Shown here: piece by piece, positions 17,021 to 24,972 of the stretch
Numbering within the stretch: position 1 is the first letter of the stretch
How the letters are laid out: every line of letters starts with the position of its first letter
NCBI RefSeq assembly: GCF_000190695.1
Contig: NZ_GL870929.1
Coordinates: 1,650,861 to 1,699,917 of the forward strand
Length of the DNA: 49,057 bases
Source: Kingella denitrificans ATCC 33394
GTDB taxonomy: Bacteria; Pseudomonadota; Gammaproteobacteria; Burkholderiales; Neisseriaceae
Direction: 5' to 3'
The notes under the pieces: model-generated
Told to the model about the DNA's origin: nothing
What the model saw: only the letters and a program-made list of their open reading frames with translations
The model's database searches: none
Program-made: the position numbers and the translations under genes

Positions 17021-17023
17021 TCC

Positions 17024-17067
17024 AAAAGCAGCCTGCACTTCTGATTTCCGAGTGCAGGCTGCTTTTG
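17024..17067. terminator. Paired DUS hairpin in an intergenic region
   Basis: AAAAGCAGCCTGCAC and GTGCAGGCTGCTTTT flank a 14-base loop between two genes that run away from each other. It is not placed behind a gene, so it may be mainly an uptake signal. Confidence 0.5.
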
Positions 17068-17203
17068 GAGAATGCCTTATGGGCATCACAAACGCATACC
17101 CGCGTCCGCAGCATTATGAAATATCCAATCAATGGGTAAACTTTATCAGGATGGGATAAAATACCGCATACTGTCCTTAACCATCCGACGCAGCGCTAAG
17201 CCA

Positions 17204-18097
17204 ATGAATTCAATAAAAGATGACAAATATTTAGATTTCTGCCTATTCGCCTTGTCCGCCCTGCTTTATGCCTTTTGGCACGCATTTTTCCCTTTGCTGT
17301 TGCTTTCCTTTGTTTTTCTTTGGTATCGGCGGGAATTGGCTTGGCGGATTAAGCGGGAAAAGCCCAAATTTTTTTGGGGCTTATTCAGTTTGGAGGAAGA
17401 AGCCCATCCGTTTGTGAATGTTAGATTTTGGCTTTTTGGTGTGGTATGGAATTTATTAATTCTTATATTTATGGTGGTAATTATCCGAGACTCGGATACA
17501 GCTTTTGGTGTATATGAAATATTCTCAAAAGTATTTTATGAAACGGTGGCATACATCTATCCCGGTCATGTAAGTAGCGAATTCGCGATTGTCAAACGGG
17601 CGCTGCAAGATGCGTGGGCCGCTCAAAATATCCATACTGTTGTGACAGATGAAATTGTCCGAGATGAGTTAAAAAAAGCCAAGGGATTTGGGAACCTTTT
17701 ACTGAATTACCATTATGATTTTGTATGCCTGACTGTGTACGTTATCATCTTTGCGCGCCCGCTGATTATGCAGCCTTTTTATCAAGCGGCAATGAAAGAT
17801 CCGAACCGCCAATTTCATTGGAAAAAACTGAATTTATGGCGGATATTCATTAGTGTGTTGTTTATAGGGGCTCTTTACTATATGTTTTTCCTAACGCCGA
17901 TTCATCGGGATAATTGTGCCGAAATCCATAATCGGGCGGCACTGTTGTGCAGCAATTTGGCAACTTCGGGAAAATATATCGCGTTTCCGGCAAGGATTTC
18001 GGCTTATTGGGCAGCAATTTTGTTTATGGTTCAGATGTTTATTGGTAGTTATTTGGTGGAGCAGGAGAAAAAACATGACAACGCCAGCGAGGAGTGA
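17204..18097 (+). CDS. Polytopic membrane protein, unknown function, low G+C
   Basis: A 297-residue protein from the ATG at 17204; the longer frame (17132) adds a stretch without membrane character. Seen: hydrophobic segments at about residues 12-40, 80-97, 180-200, 215-235 and 270-290, with a soluble helical stretch between. I do not recognise the family. Its base composition is visibly richer in A and T than the neighbouring housekeeping genes, which suggests transfer or weak selection. The ribosome site is poor. It ends with a paired DUS hairpin. Confidence 0.65.
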   Translation: MNSIKDDKYLDFCLFALSALLYAFWHAFFPLLLLSFVFLWYRRELAWRIKREKPKFFWGLFSLEEEAHPFVNVRFWLFGVVWNLLILIFMVVIIRDSDTAFGVYEIFSKVFYETVAYIYPGHVSSEFAIVKRALQDAWAAQNIHTVVTDEIVRDELKKAKGFGNLLLNYHYDFVCLTVYVIIFARPLIMQPFYQAAMKDPNRQFHWKKLNLWRIFISVLFIGALYYMFFLTPIHRDNCAEIHNRAALLCSNLATSGKYIAFPARISAYWAAILFMVQMFIGSYLVEQEKKHDNASEE

Positions 18098-18144
18098 AAG
18101 CGGACAGGAAGCCGTCGGCTTTCGTTAAACCGCCGCCCCAATAG

Positions 18145-18187
18145 AAAAGCAGCCTGCACTCGCAAAACAAAGTGCAGGCTGCTTTTT
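18145..18187 (+). terminator. Paired DUS hairpin behind the low-G+C membrane protein
   Basis: AAAAGCAGCCTGCACT and AGTGCAGGCTGCTTTTT form a 16-bp stem with a T run, about 48 bases after the stop. Confidence 0.8.
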
Positions 18188-18198
18188 CAGTGCGGTTT

Positions 18199-18270
18199 TA
18201 TAGCGGATTAAAATAAAAATGAGACGAGGCGGCGAGCCAACGCCGTATCATTGCGATTTTAATTCACTAT
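18199..18270. mobile_element. Correia-like miniature element, copy 3 (short form)
   Basis: About 72 bp, with TATAGCGGATTAAAAT at one end and ATTTTAATTCACTAT at the other. Relative to the 106-bp copies it lacks about 33 bp: the two internal GGCGAGCC segments have become one. Its last base is the first base of the yhhQ stop codon on the opposite strand. Confidence 0.8.
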
Positions 18271-18968
18271 TATGCCGATTCGCCACCCTGCGGCAACATG
18301 CCCGCCGCCTGCAGCGAAACCAGTTTCTTGGTGAGGAAATTCAGCGCCACGCCATACGCCGGCACAAACAGGCCGCAGCACACCGCCAGCTTGAACAGAT
18401 AATCCACAAACGCGATGTGGCCCCAGTTGGCCGCCATAAACGTATCATCGCTGCCGGCAAACGCAATGCTGAAAAACAGCAGCGTATCCAGCGCGTTGCC
18501 CACGAAAGTCGAAGCCGTAGGCGCAATCCACCACGATTTCAGTTGGCGCAGTTTGTTGAACACGAAAATGTCCAGCAGCTGGCCGAAGGCATACGCCGAA
18601 AAGCTCGCCACGGCAATGCGGAACACGGGCAGCGCAAACACGGCCAGCGCCGACCAGCCCGTCCACGCGCCGTTTTGAAACAGCACCGACAGCGCATACG
18701 ACAGCGCCAGCGCAGGCAGCATCACAAAGAAAATAATCCGCCGTGCCAGCCGCTGGCCGAAAATGCGCACGGTCAAATCTGTGGCCAAAAAGATGAACGG
18801 AAACGTGAGCGCGCCCCAAGTGGAATGCACTTCGAAGCCGTTCGGCAGCACGACGGTAAACGGAAACTGTACCAGATAATTGCTGGACGCAATCACGGCA
18901 ATGTGGAACAACACCAGCCAGAACAACGCTTTGCGCTGCTGGGCGGTGGAGAAGGTGAAGTTTTTCAT
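18270..18968 (-). CDS. yhhQ: Queuosine precursor transporter (YhhQ family)
   Basis: A 232-residue inner-membrane importer with about six helices, for 7-cyano-7-deazaguanine (preQ0) or preQ1, used to make queuosine in tRNA. Seen: SSNYLVQFPFT, GALTFPFIFLATDLTVRIFG, FSAYAFGQLLDIFVF, and FVGNALDTLLFFSIAFAG, all typical of the family. The call is strengthened by a preQ1-I type riboswitch in its leader and by queF 1.3 kb away. The start at 18968 has TAAGGA within the riboswitch tail. Expected control: high precursor hides the ribosome site and lowers uptake. The stop codon overlaps the end of a Correia-like element. Confidence 0.93.
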   Translation of the reverse strand: MKNFTFSTAQQRKALFWLVLFHIAVIASSNYLVQFPFTVVLPNGFEVHSTWGALTFPFIFLATDLTVRIFGQRLARRIIFFVMLPALALSYALSVLFQNGAWTGWSALAVFALPVFRIAVASFSAYAFGQLLDIFVFNKLRQLKSWWIAPTASTFVGNALDTLLFFSIAFAGSDDTFMAANWGHIAFVDYLFKLAVCCGLFVPAYGVALNFLTKKLVSLQAAGMLPQGGESA

Positions 18969-18973
18969 GAAGA

Positions 18974-19027
18974 TTCCTTAGTTTTGGTTTTGAACAATGT
19001 CAGCGCGGGAGGATTGCGAACCGCGCG
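18974..19027 (-). ncRNA. preQ1-I riboswitch in the yhhQ leader
   Basis: On the minus strand a P1 stem GCGCGG/CCGCGC (19026-19021 with 19008-19003) encloses the loop TTCGCAATCCTC, followed by an A-rich tail AAAACCAAAACTAAGGA. This is the layout of preQ1-I aptamers; GGTTCGCAATCCTCCC lines up well with the Thermoanaerobacter aptamer GGGTCGCAGTAACCCC. The tail carries the Shine-Dalgarno AAGGA, which can pair with loop TCCT to form the P2 pseudoknot, so control of translation is expected. A TATAAT lies just upstream. Confidence 0.85.
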
Positions 19028-19045
19028 TTTGAAAAAAAGGAGCGG

Positions 19046-19051
19046 ATTATA
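19046..19051 (-). promoter_or_regulatory. -10 element of yhhQ
   Basis: Perfect TATAAT on the minus strand, about 19 bases before the riboswitch stem, giving a transcript that begins close to the aptamer. No good -35 hexamer is seen at 17 bases. Confidence 0.7.
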
Positions 19052-19087
19052 AAGGATTTTTACGCGTAAGGGGGCGTTTTTGACGAT

Positions 19088-19516
19088 TTATTTTATGTGC
19101 AGGCTGCTTTGGGTGCGTATCGATAAAACCGATGTTGCAGGCTTATCCCGCCCAGTGGCAGTGCCGTCGAACACAATTTGCAACGTGCCTCCATTGCGCG
19201 GTTCCGGGCGGCAACGTGCGTGGATAAAGCGGTCTTGGCCGCCGTATTGAATCTGCAATTCCACTTCTGCCGGCGGTTTTGCCAACTGAAATTGCACGCA
19301 GTAGGGTTTGGCGGCTGAAAACGGTTCGGGCGTTTCGTGTATTTGTAGGAATCCGTCGCGGTTCAGGCCGACCAAATATATTGCGGCAGGTTGTGCGGTG
19401 TCGGCGGCGGTAATCGTCAGCGTGTGGGCATACGGCGTTTCAGGCGTTTGCCCAGCAGCGGTCGCGGTGCAGGCTGCTATGAATAGCGGGATTAGGGAGA
19501 GTGGGTGCGGTTTCAT
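19088..19516 (-). CDS. Exported or lipid-anchored protein, unknown function
   Basis: A 142-residue protein with an N-terminal signal (MKPHPLSLIPLFIAAC) that ends in a possible lipobox IAAC. The mature part is rich in beta-forming residues (TLTITAADTAQPAAIYLVGL, VELQIQYGGQDRF). I do not recognise the family; the pattern could be a small periplasmic domain. Odd: the last residues, SSLHIK and the stop, are read from a DUS, so the C-terminus has been extended or set by the uptake sequence. It is upstream of yhhQ's promoter on the same strand but seems to be separate. Confidence 0.65.
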   Translation of the reverse strand: MKPHPLSLIPLFIAACTATAAGQTPETPYAHTLTITAADTAQPAAIYLVGLNRDGFLQIHETPEPFSAAKPYCVQFQLAKPPAEVELQIQYGGQDRFIHARCRPEPRNGGTLQIVFDGTATGRDKPATSVLSIRTQSSLHIK

Positions 19517-19554
19517 TTTTCCGTCCTTGTGCAGGCAGTCTGCACCGAATCAAA

Positions 19555-20172
19555 TCAAAGTGTTCCGTAAAAATCGATATAACGGCAATCGGGCAGCGCG
19601 CAGGCGTATATCAAATAATCGGCGGCGGCGTGAAGCATTTGTGCCGCTTCGGCTTGGACTTCGGTTTGGGCAAGCGTGCGGATTTCGGCGGCGATGGCAC
19701 GGCATTGCTCTACGGTAAAATAATTGGACGATGTCGGGTCGATGCGGCATCCGTCTTCATCGGAACCATCGTGTCGGCACGGATACCGTTGCAGCACGGG
19801 TTTGAGCCGCTCGAAATTGCGGTGTTGGATAAAGGCATTGCGCCCGTCCGCCTGTTTGCCGCCGCTGTTCAACGGCGTGATGGCATAACCCCATTTTTCG
19901 CCGTTTATGGTGTGTCTGCCCAAATAAACCGGCGTGCGGCAGATGGCGGCGATGGCGCGCTCGGTATTGCCTTGGTACACGTCGTATTGGTGCGCGGCTT
20001 CGGTTTCGCTACACACGGCGGTTTGGCGGATATGGGCGATTTGGTCGGCGCGATAGGCGGCAATGGCGGCCTGCGGGTTGCCGTGCTGTTTCAGCAGCGC
20101 GAGCACGTCGGCGATGGGCAGGGGAATCTGCTGCTGCAAACGGCGGGCGGCCGTGTAATCGGAGCGGTGCAT
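19555..20172 (-). CDS. Hypothetical protein, unknown function
   Basis: A 205-residue soluble-looking protein from the ATG at 20172; the frame reaches further up only through DUS sequence. Seen: a helical start (SDYTAARRLQQQIPLPIADVLALLKQHGNPQAAIAAYRADQIAHI), which resembles a UBA-like helix bundle and a repeat of 'N.e.AIAaicrT' near residue 75, then a part with several Cys (PCRHDGSDEDGC, ALPDC). No signal peptide. I do not recognise the family. It lies 38 bases before the next minus-strand gene, so co-transcription with it is possible. Confidence 0.6.
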   Translation of the reverse strand: MHRSDYTAARRLQQQIPLPIADVLALLKQHGNPQAAIAAYRADQIAHIRQTAVCSETEAAHQYDVYQGNTERAIAAICRTPVYLGRHTINGEKWGYAITPLNSGGKQADGRNAFIQHRNFERLKPVLQRYPCRHDGSDEDGCRIDPTSSNYFTVEQCRAIAAEIRTLAQTEVQAEAAQMLHAAADYLIYACALPDCRYIDFYGTL

Positions 20173-20215
20173 GGTGTGTCGGACGGGAAGGGGGTTGGGC
20201 CTGGTTCGGGTGTGG

Positions 20216-20254
20216 GTGCAGGCTGCTTTTTTAACCGCAAAAAGCAGCCTGCAC
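20216..20254 (-). terminator. Paired DUS hairpin behind queF
   Basis: GTGCAGGCTGCTTTTTT and AAAAAGCAGCCTGCAC flank a very short loop, six bases after the queF stop on the minus strand. Confidence 0.7.
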
Positions 20255-20260
20255 TTTGTT

Positions 20261-20734
20261 TTATTGCATATCGTGCCGAAACAGCCGCTCGCGCGCCATT
20301 TGCTCAAACGGCGTGCCGGCGCGGCCATAGTTGGCGAACGGGTGGATGGCGATGCCGCCGCGCGGGGTGAATTCGCCGAACACTTCGATGTATTTCGGAT
20401 TCATCAGTGCAATCAAATCCTTCATGATGATGTTCACGCAGTCTTCGTGGAAATCGCCGTGGTTGCGGAAGCTGAACAGGTATAGTTTCAGCGATTTGCT
20501 TTCCACCATTTTCACGTCGGGAATATAGCGGATGACGATGGTGGCGAAATCGGGCTGGCCCGTCATCGGGCAGAGGCTGGTGAATTCGGGGCAGACGAAT
20601 TTGACGAAATAATCGTTGCCTTGGTGTTTGTTGTCGAACGCTTCCAGCACTTCGGGCGCGTAGTCGCTGCGGTATTCGGTTTTCTGGTTGCCCAAAAGGG
20701 TGATGCCGTGGAGTTCTTCGGTGTTGCGGGACAT
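20261..20734 (-). CDS. queF: NADPH-dependent 7-cyano-7-deazaguanine reductase QueF
   Basis: Reduces preQ0 to preQ1, the last step before insertion in tRNA. It has 157 residues, the short unimodular form. Seen: the catalytic cysteine in FTSLCPMTGQPDF (C55), with the aspartate at 62, EFTSLCP preceding, ESKSLKLYLFSFRNHGDFHED for NADPH and substrate, and HPFANYGR near the end. The start at 20734 has AAGGAA upstream; the longer frame is DUS and antisense sequence. With the YhhQ importer next door, the cell may salvage preQ0 and reduce it. No queC, queD or queE is present in the window. Confidence 0.95.
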   Translation of the reverse strand: MSRNTEELHGITLLGNQKTEYRSDYAPEVLEAFDNKHQGNDYFVKFVCPEFTSLCPMTGQPDFATIVIRYIPDVKMVESKSLKLYLFSFRNHGDFHEDCVNIIMKDLIALMNPKYIEVFGEFTPRGGIAIHPFANYGRAGTPFEQMARERLFRHDMQ

Positions 20735-20962
20735 GTTGGATTCCTTGCTGACGGGTGAAACGGGGGTGCAGGCTGCTTTTGATATGCGGCCTGAAACATG
20801 GCCAACCTTATAGCAAATACTCGTGCGGACGGCAAGCAAGTGCAGGCTGCCTGCGGGCAAAAAGCAGCCTGCACCCCGCCTGCGGATGACGGTGGCCGAA
20901 TATCGGGGCATAATGCGGATAAGCCGCTTTTTTGTTCTATACAAACCGATTAAGGAGCCATT

Positions 20963-21766
20963 ATGTCCCGCATTCACTCAAAATCCCCGTGGCTGCTGTC
21001 CGCGCTGCTGGTGGCAATTTTGGCGGCGTGTTCGCAACCGCTTCCCCACCATCCCCGTCCGATGACGGAATCGGCTGAGAGGGCTTCGATGTCTGCCGAT
21101 TCTGCTGTCGTCGCCAAAGATATGTCCGTTATGCGGCTGCAAAGCGTGCGGTCGGAAGAAAGGCTGGGCACGCGCTGGGGCGACGAAGTCCAATCCAACG
21201 TGCGCCGCGTGGATTTGCGCCGTGTCAGCCAAGAGCCGCTGGCGCAGAACGTGTTGCATTATTCGTCAAAAGACTACCGCGGCCGCAGTGTCAACTCGAT
21301 TTCGCTGGCGGCAGGCAGGGTGGAACTGTCGGTGCGGGGCGACGGCCACCGCGAGCTGCCGATTTTCCGCGACAACGGCCGCTATTACCTGCGCGGCATC
21401 AACGGACAGGCCTACCGCCTGATATACCGCAACAACAGCAGCCAAACGTTTGAAATCGTCGCCAGCGTGGACGGCTTGGACGTGTTGTCGGGCAAACCGG
21501 GCAGCCGATACAACAGCGGCTATGTACTGCGGCCGCACAGCACGCTGGAAATCGAAGGTTTCCGCAAGAGCGACAATGCGGTGGCTTCGTTTATTTTCAG
21601 CAGCCCCGGCGATTCTTACGCCGCCCATTCCGACAACGGCTCGGTACGCAACACGGGCGTGATTGGCACGGCGGTGTTCGAGCTGTACGACCCTGCGCGC
21701 CGTCCGGGTGACAGCCCCGAAGCCTTCCCGGCGGACAACGGATATGCCAAACCGCCTTCACGCTAA
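20963..21766 (+). CDS. Putative lipoprotein, unknown function
   Basis: A 267-residue protein with a type II signal: hydrophobic helix, then LAAC with Cys at residue 23. The mature part has a repeated beta pattern (VELSVRGDGHRELPIFRDNGRYYLRGINGQAYRLIYRN, FEIVASVDGLDVLSGKPG, SFIFSSPGDSYAAH), suggesting one or two beta-sandwich domains outside the cell membrane. The start has TAAGGAG 7 bases upstream, which is strong. I do not recognise a named family, though similar lipoproteins exist in Neisseriaceae. It diverges from queF across a DUS-bearing region and ends with a paired DUS terminator. Confidence 0.75.
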   Translation: MSRIHSKSPWLLSALLVAILAACSQPLPHHPRPMTESAERASMSADSAVVAKDMSVMRLQSVRSEERLGTRWGDEVQSNVRRVDLRRVSQEPLAQNVLHYSSKDYRGRSVNSISLAAGRVELSVRGDGHRELPIFRDNGRYYLRGINGQAYRLIYRNNSSQTFEIVASVDGLDVLSGKPGSRYNSGYVLRPHSTLEIEGFRKSDNAVASFIFSSPGDSYAAHSDNGSVRNTGVIGTAVFELYDPARRPGDSPEAFPADNGYAKPPSR

Positions 21767-21779
21767 CTTTGCCAATGAT

Positions 21780-21828
21780 TAAAAAGCAGCCTGCACTTTT
21801 CAATTTCCGAAGTGCAGGCTGCTTTTTT
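21780..21828 (+). terminator. Paired DUS hairpin behind the lipoprotein gene
   Basis: AAAAAGCAGCCTGCACTT and AAGTGCAGGCTGCTTTTTT form a long stem 14 bases after the stop. It also faces the end of the next minus-strand gene. Confidence 0.85.
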
Positions 21829-21866
21829 ACCGTTGATGCCCATATCACGCCTCAACGGCATCGGCG

Positions 21867-22718
21867 CTATTGCGAATGCTGGCGGAAGAAATCGGCCAGC
21901 GTCCGCACATATTCGGCGTTGCCGTCCAAGCCCAAGTGCGTGCCGCCTTCCAGCAACACCAGCCGTTTGGGTTCGCCGGCCAGCGCGTACAGGATTTGCG
22001 AATGTTTCGGGGCAATGACTTGGTCGGCCGTGCCGTGCAGGAACAGGATGGGGATGGGCGCGATTTGGGCGACATAGCGCTCGGCAGCGTAGGTATTGCG
22101 CAGCAGCAGCGAGCCTGCGAAGGGGATTTTGTCGTTGCCGATTTTGGAATAGGAAGCAAAGGTGGATTCGATGGCGACGGCGCGCACGCCTGCCTTGTTG
22201 CCCGCGCCGACCACGGCAATGGCGTTGGTGCCGCCCAGGCTCTGCCCGAACACGAGCAGCTTTTCCTTGTCCACGTCGCTGCGTGTGCGGACATAATCCA
22301 AGGCGGCGTTGCCGTCGTCAAACAGCCCTTGCTGGCTGGGCGTGCCGTCGGATTGGCCGTAGCCGCGGTAGTCGAACAGGAATACGTTGTAGCCTTCTGC
22401 GGGCAGGTGGCGCACGGCGGCCCAGTGGGCGGATAGATTTTGCGCGTTGCCGTGAAAATGGATTACTGTGGCGCGGGCGAGGCAGGCGGCAGGGTGCAGG
22501 TTGCTTTCGGCAGGGCATTGCGCGGGCACGAACCAGCCGTGCAGCGGCGTGCCGTCTTTGCTGGCGAAGCGGACATCTTCATACCGCAGGCCTTGTTGCG
22601 CGGGCGTGCCGTAATCCGTGTGGTCGGGATAATAAAACGCGTTTTGTGCGCAGGACGACAGGCCGAACCAGGCGGCCAGCAGCACGGCGGTGCAGAAAAG
22701 GGAGGCGGTGTGTTTCAT
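21867..22718 (-). CDS. Alpha/beta hydrolase lipoprotein
   Basis: A 283-residue hydrolase of the serine aminopeptidase-like (S33/BEM46) group, exported as a lipoprotein (LSSC, Cys at 23). Seen: oxyanion HFHGNAQN (88-94), FDYRGYGQSDG, nucleophile GQSLGG (S160), HGTADQVI holding the aspartate, and GTHLGL holding the histidine near the C-terminus. The catalytic triad is complete. Natural substrate (ester, peptide or lipid) cannot be read from sequence. The product should act at the periplasmic side. It diverges from the next gene across a paired DUS. Confidence 0.85.
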   Translation of the reverse strand: MKHTASLFCTAVLLAAWFGLSSCAQNAFYYPDHTDYGTPAQQGLRYEDVRFASKDGTPLHGWFVPAQCPAESNLHPAACLARATVIHFHGNAQNLSAHWAAVRHLPAEGYNVFLFDYRGYGQSDGTPSQQGLFDDGNAALDYVRTRSDVDKEKLLVFGQSLGGTNAIAVVGAGNKAGVRAVAIESTFASYSKIGNDKIPFAGSLLLRNTYAAERYVAQIAPIPILFLHGTADQVIAPKHSQILYALAGEPKRLVLLEGGTHLGLDGNAEYVRTLADFFRQHSQ

Positions 22719-22775
22719 ACGGTTTCCGAAAAGGCGGGGAGCGGGTATTATGCACGAAAACGGCCTGTGTTGGCC

Positions 22776-22813
22776 GTGCAGGCTGCTTTTGGCAACGGAA
22801 AAGCAGCCTGCAC
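22776..22813. repeat. Inverted DUS pair between divergent genes
   Basis: GTGCAGGCTGCTTTT and AAAAGCAGCCTGCAC with an 8-base spacer, in the promoter region of the plus-strand gene rather than behind a gene. Confidence 0.6.
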
Positions 22814-22845
22814 CTTATCCGCCATTTCAAAACAAAGGAAACCTG

Positions 22846-23661
22846 ATGAGCCATTACGACAACATCGGCTTTACCGGCATTACCGACAGCCAATCCCTGG
22901 TCGATACCACCAAGCGCGTTGCGCCGCAAGCACAAGAAATCGGCCGTTTTTATGCCTACCGCGACCCGAGCGGCGCGGAGTTGTGGATAGGCACGGCTGA
23001 AGAAGGCGGTGCCTACGCCGTCGAACCATATTTTGCAGGCTGCCCGCAGCGCGTGTGGATCACCACCGTTCAGGCAGGCGAATACGGCGACGGCACAGGG
23101 TTCGCCCAAGTGTGGCAGAACGGCACGGAAGCCGAAGACGGCGAATGCACTGATGGCGACTACCCCTTCATTATGGACATTCCCGATATTGCCGCCTTCC
23201 CCGAAAGCACCATCGGCACGGTGCAAACGGTGAAGGTGTGCGCCTTTGCCCAAAGCGTGGAATGCTTCGCCGACAGTGCTGCCTATGAAGCCAGCCAGCC
23301 GGACGAAGAGCCGAAATGGGCGGAGCAATGTTTCATCCCCAGCGGCATGTTCACAGACAATGCCGAACGCCCGCGCCCGCTCGCCATTGCCTTGTTCGCC
23401 GGCTTCGTCCGCCGCGCCGAAAAACGGGTCAACAGCTTTACCGGCAGCCCGTTTTATTACTGCGAAATCGACACCTACGGCGGCATATGGAGCGCGGTGT
23501 ATCCGATTGAAACTTTCGAGCGCACGCCGGAAATCGGTAGCATTATCTATGGCGAATACTGGATAACGGGACGGCTGGCAGATGCGCCCGAACCCGCGCC
23601 TCCAACGGCCGAGAAACGCAGGTTTTGGCAAAAAAATGCCCGGCAAATAAGTAATCATTAA
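22846..23661 (+). CDS. Hypothetical cytosolic protein, unknown function
   Basis: A 271-residue acidic protein from the ATG at 22846, with AAAGGAAA upstream; the longer frame is antisense plus DUS. No signal or membrane helix. Seen: a symmetric-looking layout with two stretches of the form 'Y..P..aELW..' and 'YY...dtyGGiWsaVYPIETFERTP', rich in Trp, Tyr and acidic residues. I do not recognise the family. The C-terminal end (PPTAEKRRFWQKNARQISNH) is basic. It is flanked by short DUS-bearing gaps. Confidence 0.65.
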   Translation: MSHYDNIGFTGITDSQSLVDTTKRVAPQAQEIGRFYAYRDPSGAELWIGTAEEGGAYAVEPYFAGCPQRVWITTVQAGEYGDGTGFAQVWQNGTEAEDGECTDGDYPFIMDIPDIAAFPESTIGTVQTVKVCAFAQSVECFADSAAYEASQPDEEPKWAEQCFIPSGMFTDNAERPRPLAIALFAGFVRRAEKRVNSFTGSPFYYCEIDTYGGIWSAVYPIETFERTPEIGSIIYGEYWITGRLADAPEPAPPTAEKRRFWQKNARQISNH

Positions 23662-23746
23662 ATATCAATAATTTGCTATTTTTTCCAAAACCCGAAAGCA
23701 GCCTGCACTCCTGTTTCCACCACCATGCTTTATTTTTATATCTGCT

Positions 23747-24643
23747 ATGAACAACATGAAAAAACCAATGTCCGCTTTCTTCCTTTTTCTGGCCGGATGC
23801 GCCGCAGCCCATGCCGAAACCGCCCCGTTGCGTGATGATTTTATGATGGCGCCGATTGTGTTCAGGCGCAGCCAAATTCCGCCTGCCGAACAGCGGTATT
23901 ATCAGGCACAGGTACTGTCCGAACCCGCCGCGCCGACTTCGGACGAGCCGCCTTTGTGGGTGTCCGACCACGTGCTGCTCGACCACCGCGATATTCAAAG
24001 TGCCGAAGCGGGTTGGGACGCATTGCGGATGCCTGCCATCGACATCACGCTGACACGCGGCGGCATGCAGAAGCTGTACCAAATCACACGGCAATATCGC
24101 GGCAGCAGGCTGGTGTTGGTGGATGGCGAAAGCCATACCGTGATTTCCGCGCCGCATGTTTACAAACCGATTTGGGGCGGCAGGGTGCAGGCAGGGGGAA
24201 CGGGTTCGTTTGCCGAAAACCCAATGCTGGCAAGGCAAATTGCCGAACACGGGGAATTTCGCGCGGGGTCAGAGCGGCCGCGGGCAGGTTTTTCGCTGAT
24301 GCGGGCATACCGCCGCAAACCGTCTGCCACACAGGAGTTTACCGTGTGGCGGCAGGCAGCCTGCACTTTTACCGCGCAGGATTTTTCACACATAGAGCGT
24401 GGGGACGCATCGGATAATGCAGGGAAAACCGTATTGCGCCTGCCACTGAATGCGCGGGGGCGGCAGAAATACCAATCGCCCGCCTGCCTTGATGCGGAAA
24501 GCGGCGAGATGGCGCTGTTGTACGGCCAGCCCGCCGAATTGGGCAATGTGAATGTGAAAGAGGACGGGCAGGCGTTTTATTTGTTCGGCGCGATAGGGAA
24601 AGACATGAATGACTATTGGAACATTTTGGCACGGCAGGATTGA
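23747..24643 (+). CDS. Putative lipoprotein with two SecD P1-like domains
   Basis: A 298-residue protein with a lipobox FLAGC (Cys at 18). From about residue 85, ITLTRGGMQKLYQITRQY...RLVLVDGESHTVISAPHVYKPIWGGRVQAGG follows the pattern of the SecD/SecF P1 head subdomain (V.LT..G...l...T...G.rlaivldG.vvsaP.i..pI.gG...i.G). A second, weaker copy follows at about 215-285 (VLRLPLNARGRQKYQ...GEMALLYGQPAELGNVNVKEDGQAFYLFG). So it may be a periplasmic lipoprotein built from two such domains, without the SecDF membrane part. ATG 23747 has no clear ribosome site; the ATG at 23756 is an alternative. Role unknown. Confidence 0.65.
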   Translation: MNNMKKPMSAFFLFLAGCAAAHAETAPLRDDFMMAPIVFRRSQIPPAEQRYYQAQVLSEPAAPTSDEPPLWVSDHVLLDHRDIQSAEAGWDALRMPAIDITLTRGGMQKLYQITRQYRGSRLVLVDGESHTVISAPHVYKPIWGGRVQAGGTGSFAENPMLARQIAEHGEFRAGSERPRAGFSLMRAYRRKPSATQEFTVWRQAACTFTAQDFSHIERGDASDNAGKTVLRLPLNARGRQKYQSPACLDAESGEMALLYGQPAELGNVNVKEDGQAFYLFGAIGKDMNDYWNILARQD

Positions 24644-24668
24644 ATCCGCCGAAAAAGCAGCCTGCACA

Positions 24669-24923
24669 TCATGAACCCAGAAAATTCAATGTTAAAAACA
24701 ACGCGCAAAAGGCAAACGCAAGGGCGGACAGAATGCCGAAGCCCAGCGTTTGCCACAGCGGTTTTGCAAAAATTTTGCGGGATAGGTAACAAGCAGACAG
24801 AAAACACACCGCCAAACCGGCGTCAAGATAGACAGGCGTGGGCGCGGCGGCTGCGGCATAGCACAAAAAGACAATGATGGCCGTAATGAGAATGTTGGCG
24901 GACAATGCTATGAAAAATTTCAT
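24669..24923 (-). CDS. Small membrane protein, unknown function
   Basis: An 84-residue protein with three likely membrane helices (about 5-24, 33-48 and 58-80) and basic turn RKIFAKPLWQ. I do not recognise the family. It converges with the previous gene, with a DUS between. The coding call rests on its hydrophobic pattern and an ATG at 24923. Confidence 0.55.
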   Translation of the reverse strand: MKFFIALSANILITAIIVFLCYAAAAAPTPVYLDAGLAVCFLSACYLSRKIFAKPLWQTLGFGILSALAFAFCALFLTLNFLGS

Positions 24924-24972
24924 TAAATCTCCATCGGACGGCTAAATCAGTGGTTCAAAAGCAGCCTGCACA

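Noticed and set aside
20735..20812. A second preQ1 riboswitch in the queF leader
   Set aside because: No P1 stem with a C-rich loop and A-rich tail could be found; the leader is mostly a DUS.
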